This document shows, in pieces, positions 5,223-8,923 of a stretch of 8,923 bases of DNA. The translations under genes were made by a program, and so were the position numbers. The DNA comes from an uncultured Halomicronema sp. (lineage in GTDB: Bacteria; Cyanobacteriota; Cyanobacteriia; Phormidesmidales; Phormidesmidaceae). Position 1 is the stretch's first letter, and every line of letters begins with the position of its first letter. Under the pieces are notes generated by a model. It saw only the letters and a program-made list of their open reading frames with translations, did no database searches and was not told the DNA's origin. The stretch covers positions 1-8,923 of the forward strand of contig CALCPB010000155.1 in assembly GCA_937897665.1 (NCBI GenBank), written 5' to 3'.

Positions 5223-7379
5223 ATGGCAACGTTTTTACTAGAAGTCGGCACTGAGGAACTCCCTGCCAGCTTTGTGCAAGAAGCCCTCGCCCAGTGGCGC
5301 GATCTCATTCCCACCGAGCTGGCCGAGGCCCATTTGACGCCGGGCGCGATCGACTACTACGGTACGCCCCGACGATTGGCTCTGCTGCTGACTGACTTGC
5401 CCAGCCGCCAGCCTGATCGTGAAGAAGAAGCCAAAGGGCCGCCTGCGAAAGCTGCCTTTCGAGACGGTCAGCCGACGAAAGCTGCCGAGGGGTTTGCCCG
5501 CTCGAAAAACGTTGCGGTAGAAGATCTGGAAATTCGCGAAACTGACAAAGGTGCCTTCGTCTACGTACAGCATCAGATTCCTGGTCGAGCGGCGACCGAG
5601 CTGCTGCAGGAATGGATTCCCCAGTGGATTTTAGGACTAGAGGGCAAGCGGTTTATGCGCTGGGGCGACGGCGACCTCAAGTTTCCGCGCCCGATTCGCT
5701 GGCTCGTTACGCTGCTGGATGATCAGCTGATTCCCCTGACGCTAGAGAACGGCTCCGAACGGTGCGTCAGCGATCGCGTTTCCCAGGGCCATCGCGTCCT
5801 GCATCCTGCGCCAATTAATCTCAACCACGCTCAAGACTATGCCCCCCAACTGCGATCGGCCTTTGTCGAGGTCGATGGTCAACAGCGGCAGGCCGACATT
5901 CGAGCAGCGGTGGAACAGGCGGCGCAGTCAGTCAAAGGCCAAGCCCATGTCAGCACAGCGCTGCTGAACGAAGTGGCCAATTTAGTGGAATGGCCGACGG
6001 CGGTGGTCGGTGAATTTGAGCCCGCCTTTTTAGAGCTACCCGCCGAAGTTGCCATGATGGAAATGGAGAGCCATCAGCGGTATTTTCCAGTGTTGGCCGG
6101 GGCGGCAAGCACCGCACTGCTGCCCTACTTCATCACGGTGTCAAATGGCGATCCGCAAAAGTCGGCGCTGATTGCCGAGGGTAATGGTCGCGTGATTCGC
6201 GCTCGGCTGGCAGATGGCAAATTCTTTTTTGATGCCGATCGCGCCCAACCGCTGGCGGCCTTTGTGCCCAAGCTCGATGCCGTCACCTTTGAAGAACGGC
6301 TGGGGTCGATGGGGGCAAAGGTGCAGCGGATTGGGGCGATCGCTGAGCTAATCGCCACTCAATTAGAGCTAGACGCCACTGCACGACAGGAGCTGCAGCG
6401 GGCCGCCCAGCTGTGCAAGGCTGACCTCGTCACCCAAATGGTGGGGGAATTTCCCGAACTGCAGGGCATCATGGGCGAAAAATATGCCCGTCACAGTGGT
6501 GAGCCCGAAGCTGTCGCCGTGGCGATCGCCGAACATTATCGACCGCGCGGTGCTAGCGACAGCCTGCCGCAAACCCTGGTAGGTCAGCTTTTGGGCATGG
6601 CCGACCGGCTAGATACCCTGGTGGGCATTTTTAGCCTGGGCATGCTGCCGTCGGGGTCGTCCGATCCTTTTGCGCTGCGCCGGGCGGCGAATGCCAGCAT
6701 CGCCGTCACCTGGGACGCGGATCTAGCGATCAATCTGCACGAGCTGCTCGATCAGGTGGTAGCGGCCTTTGTGCAAAATCCGGAGCTGACGGTTGAGCAA
6801 GCAGAGCCGCTGCGATCGCAGCTGCAGGACTTCTTTAAGCAGCGGGTACAAACGCTGCTGCAGGACGAGTTAACCATCGACTATGACTTGGTGAATGCCG
6901 TGGTGGGTGATAACGACCCCGCCTATACCCAGCGGGCGCTGAGTGACCTGCTGGATACGCGCGATCGCGCGGTCTTTTTGCAGAGTCTGCGGCAAGATGG
7001 CACCCTTGCCCGCATCTATGAAACGGTCAACCGCGCGGCCCGACTGGCTGCCCAGGGCGACTTGGCGGCCAGCGTTCTAGATCCGACCACCGTGGTCGAT
7101 ACGACGCGATTTCAACAGGAGTCGGAGCGGGCCTTTTTGGCAGCTCTGCAGGCGCTGCTGCCGCAAACCGTGGCCGCCCAGCGCGATCGCGACTATCGTC
7201 AGCTGGTGTCAGGGCTCGAAGCAGCCGCCCCGATTGTCAGCCGCTTTTTTGACGGCCCCGACAGCGTCCTCGTGATGGACAAAGATGCCGCCATCCAGCA
7301 AAATCGATTAAATCTGCTGGGCCTGCTGCGCAACCATGCGCGGGTGCTGGCAGAGTTTGGCGCGATCGTCAAAGGCTAA
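5223..7379 (+). CDS. glyS: Glycyl-tRNA synthetase beta subunit
   Basis: Beta subunit of the bacterial alpha2-beta2 glycyl-tRNA synthetase. The alpha subunit (glyQ) holds the aminoacylation site, and the beta subunit supplies most of the tRNA-binding surface, including an HD-like region and a C-terminal anticodon-binding domain. The 718 residues match the usual length of about 690-720. Family marks are the start [14 protein letters not shown] (4-17), [18 protein letters not shown] (144-161), [11 protein letters not shown] (279-289), DGKFFFDAD (331-339), the HD-like stretch [20 protein letters not shown] (399-418), [12 protein letters not shown] (479-490), and the close [16 protein letters not shown] 5223 is fixed by an in-frame TAG at 5202 with no other start between. 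GAGG sits only 2 nt before the ATG and AGGAAG 14 nt before, so initiation lacks a well-placed Shine-Dalgarno. glyQ is not in the window. murD follows after 27 bp and is probably cotranscribed. Confidence 0.97.
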   Translation: MATFLLEVGTEELPASFVQEALAQWRDLIPTELAEAHLTPGAIDYYGTPRRLALLLTDLPSRQPDREEEAKGPPAKAAFRDGQPTKAAEGFARSKNVAVEDLEIRETDKGAFVYVQHQIPGRAATELLQEWIPQWILGLEGKRFMRWGDGDLKFPRPIRWLVTLLDDQLIPLTLENGSERCVSDRVSQGHRVLHPAPINLNHAQDYAPQLRSAFVEVDGQQRQADIRAAVEQAAQSVKGQAHVSTALLNEVANLVEWPTAVVGEFEPAFLELPAEVAMMEMESHQRYFPVLAGAASTALLPYFITVSNGDPQKSALIAEGNGRVIRARLADGKFFFDADRAQPLAAFVPKLDAVTFEERLGSMGAKVQRIGAIAELIATQLELDATARQELQRAAQLCKADLVTQMVGEFPELQGIMGEKYARHSGEPEAVAVAIAEHYRPRGASDSLPQTLVGQLLGMADRLDTLVGIFSLGMLPSGSSDPFALRRAANASIAVTWDADLAINLHELLDQVVAAFVQNPELTVEQAEPLRSQLQDFFKQRVQTLLQDELTIDYDLVNAVVGDNDPAYTQRALSDLLDTRDRAVFLQSLRQDGTLARIYETVNRAARLAAQGDLAASVLDPTTVVDTTRFQQESERAFLAALQALLPQTVAAQRDRDYRQLVSGLEAAAPIVSRFFDGPDSVLVMDKDAAIQQNRLNLLGLLRNHARVLAEFGAIVKG

Positions 7380-7406
7380 TCAGGGCTACCCCAACTATCC
7401 GAACTT

Positions 7407-8759
7407 ATGGAAAAACGCGCTCATGTGATTGGGTTAGGTCGCTCTGGCATTGCCGCGGCCAAGCTATTGCAGCAGGCCGGTTGGACCGTTGTGCTCAGCG
7501 ATCGCAATTCTCAGCCTCTGATGCAGGAAATCATCCCGGCGCTGGTAACGGCAGGGATTACCGTTTGCCTCGACCACAGCTTTTCAGTGGAAAAAGATCC
7601 GGCTGAATTGGTGGTGGTGAGCCCTGGTGTGCCGTGGGATATTCCCCCTCTGGTGGCGGCTCGGGCGCAGGGGATTGAGGTGATTGGGGAGGCGGAACTG
7701 GCCTGGCGTCATCTGCGCGATCGCCCCTGGGTGGGCATCACCGGTACCAACGGCAAGACGACTGTTACGGCGCTAACCGCCGCGATCTTTCAAGCTGCCG
7801 GGCTGAGCGCCCCCGCCTGCGGCAACATTGGCGAGGCGATTGGTGAATTGGCCCTCGCGCCCACCCCTCCCGACTGGGTGATCGCTGAACTCAGCAGCTA
7901 TCAAATCGAAGCCGCATCCACCTTGGCTCCTGACATCGGTCTGTGGACGACCTTTACGCCCGATCATCTGGCTCGCCACAAAACCCTCGACAACTATTTT
8001 CAGATCAAGGCCAAGCTGCTGCATCAATCGAAGCAGGCGGTGCTCAACGGGGATGATCCGACTCTGCGCACCCAGGCGGCAGCGCAGTTTCCCGACGTCT
8101 ATTGGACGAGTACGCAAGGCCCTGACGCGATCGCCCCGCTAACGCCCCTGGCCTATATCGAAGCCGGTTGGGTCAAAGTTGCTGGTACACCGATTGTGGC
8201 TGTGGATGCGCTCAACATGGTTGGCGAGCACAATCAACAAAATCTACTCATGGCCGTTGCCGCCGCTCATTTGGCCGGATTGGCGCCTAGCGCGATCGCT
8301 CAAGGGGTAAAAACCTTCCCGGGCGTGCCTCACCGTTTGGAAGCGGTGGGCACCTGGCAGGGTACAGCCTATATCAATGACAGCAAGGCGACCAACTACG
8401 ATGCTGCCGTGGTGGGGCTGCAGGCCGTGCCCGCTCCGGCCATTTTGATCGCGGGGGGCGAGGCCAAAGCGGGGGACGATAGCGCCTGGCTCAGCGAGAT
8501 TCAAGCTAAGGCCGTGAATGTTTTGTTGATCGGGAATGCCGCTGAGACCTTTGCTCAACGGCTGACCGCGATCGGCTATGAGTCGTATGAAATTGTCGAA
8601 ACGATGGAGCAGGCCGTGCGCCGCAGTGCCGAACTCGCCCCCCAACTCGGCGCTCAAACGGTATTGCTATCACCGGCCTGCGCCAGCTTTGATCAATATC
8701 CCAACTTCGAAGTGCGCGGTGATCATTTCCGCAGCCTTTGCCAAACAACGCTGGCCTAA
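7407..8759 (+). CDS. murD: UDP-N-acetylmuramoylalanine--D-glutamate ligase
   Basis: MurD adds D-glutamate to UDP-MurNAc-L-Ala using ATP, a cytoplasmic step in peptidoglycan precursor synthesis. The 450 residues are normal for the family. The three Mur-ligase domains are visible: an N-terminal UDP-binding Rossmann fold with GLGRSG (9-14) and SPGVP (72-76); the central ATPase with P-loop TGTNGKTT (112-119, K117), GNIG (139-142), ELSSYQIE (161-168), FTPDHLARH (183-191) and K201, the probable carbamylated lysine (E. coli K198); and the C-terminal domain with PHRLE (308-312), INDSKATN (323-330) and [20 protein letters not shown] (422-441). All key residues are intact. The start is set by the conserved N-terminus. 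No Shine-Dalgarno lies before the ATG, so translation may rely on coupling with glyS 27 bp upstream or on SD-independent initiation. Confidence 0.97.
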   Translation: MEKRAHVIGLGRSGIAAAKLLQQAGWTVVLSDRNSQPLMQEIIPALVTAGITVCLDHSFSVEKDPAELVVVSPGVPWDIPPLVAARAQGIEVIGEAELAWRHLRDRPWVGITGTNGKTTVTALTAAIFQAAGLSAPACGNIGEAIGELALAPTPPDWVIAELSSYQIEAASTLAPDIGLWTTFTPDHLARHKTLDNYFQIKAKLLHQSKQAVLNGDDPTLRTQAAAQFPDVYWTSTQGPDAIAPLTPLAYIEAGWVKVAGTPIVAVDALNMVGEHNQQNLLMAVAAAHLAGLAPSAIAQGVKTFPGVPHRLEAVGTWQGTAYINDSKATNYDAAVVGLQAVPAPAILIAGGEAKAGDDSAWLSEIQAKAVNVLLIGNAAETFAQRLTAIGYESYEIVETMEQAVRRSAELAPQLGAQTVLLSPACASFDQYPNFEVRGDHFRSLCQTTLA

Positions 8760-8857
8760 CCTGAGTTCGGGTAATGTCCCCGTCAGACGGAGCTTGCTCG
8801 ATTCGATAACAACCTGCAAGACCGTACAGCAATCCACATTACTGGGTGTAGGGTGAG

Positions 8858-8871
8858 TTGCCTTCAGGCAA
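8858..8871 (+). repeat. Short hairpin after murD
   Basis: TTGCC (8858-8862) and GGCAA (8867-8871) form a 5-bp stem with a TTCA loop about 100 nt after the murD stop. With no U-run and so short a stem, termination here is doubtful. Confidence 0.25.
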
Positions 8872-8903
8872 ACGCGCCGCTAACAGGGGCTTGAGGAGTT
8901 GGG

Positions 8904-8923
8904 ATGGTGCGTTTCCACGATGT
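8904..8923 (+). CDS. Possible start of a further gene, cut by the right edge
   Basis: An ATG at 8904 opens MVRFHD and continues to the edge. GAGGAG (8893-8898) lies five nucleotides upstream, a good ribosome binding site, and the preceding 144 bp after murD contain no other gene. Six codons are too few to identify a product. Confidence 0.35.

Larger units (their letters stand above)
1528..8299. repeat. HIP1 octamers (GCGATCGC), 17 copies
   Basis: Copies start at 1528, 2276, 2724, 3345, 3487, 3991, 5158, 5770, 6336, 6522, 6812, 6961, 7183, 7498, 7717, 8127 and 8292. One copy in about 65,000 bases is expected for a random octamer at equal base frequencies, so this is a massive excess and identifies a cyanobacterial chromosome. 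They fall both inside genes and between them. None occurs in 1-1527. Confidence 0.9.

Noticed and set aside
5223..8759. A glycine or peptidoglycan regulatory link explaining the glyS-murD pairing
   Set aside because: MurD uses D-glutamate rather than glycine, and no riboswitch or T-box is visible. Simple neighbour cotranscription is enough to explain it.
1..8923. Mobile element, CRISPR array, toxin-antitoxin or defence genes
   Set aside because: No transposase, integrase, spaced direct repeats, terminal inverted repeats or paired small toxin-like genes could be found on either strand.

Overview
The window comes from a cyanobacterial chromosome. The octamer GCGATCGC (HIP1, a cyanobacterial hallmark) occurs 17 times in 8.9 kb, the base composition is moderately GC-rich, and IspD, GlyS and MurD all read like cyanobacterial housekeeping proteins. 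I cannot name the genus with confidence. There are seven clear genes plus a possible eighth cut by the right edge. I see no rRNA, tRNA, CRISPR array, insertion sequence or phage gene.

Layout. Positions 1-492 (minus) hold the N-terminal 164 codons of a Dps-family ferritin that runs off the left edge. A good -35/-10 pair lies upstream of it, with two short dyads overlapping the promoter. Positions 493-982 hold no credible gene, only the dps leader and promoter and two strong hairpins. A two-gene minus-strand unit follows: a family 9 glycosyltransferase-like protein (1544-2509), then 54 bp later a small single-span membrane protein with a Pro/Ala-rich tail (983-1489). The 168-bp divergent gap 2510-2677 separates this unit from ispD (2678-3358, plus). 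After a hairpin-rich 274-bp gap comes a class III nucleotide cyclase fused to a receiver-like domain (3633-4907). After another 315-bp gene-free stretch come glyS (5223-7379) and murD (7407-8759), 27 bp apart and probably cotranscribed. A possible CDS start sits at 8904.

How the genes relate. Most are housekeeping genes: isoprenoid precursor synthesis by the MEP pathway (ispD), glycine tRNA charging (glyS) and peptidoglycan precursor synthesis (murD). Dps provides iron storage and peroxide protection. The cyclase is a signalling gene that looks monocistronic. The glycosyltransferase and the membrane protein probably act together at the cell envelope, but their substrate cannot be read from the sequence.

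I found no convincing new multi-gene system. The most interesting items are the cyclase, whose receiver domain has Glu in place of the phospho-acceptor Asp and lacks the other switch residues while the cyclase active site is intact; the double-dyad dps promoter; and the glycosyltransferase with an altered C-terminal motif paired with an uncharacterised membrane protein.
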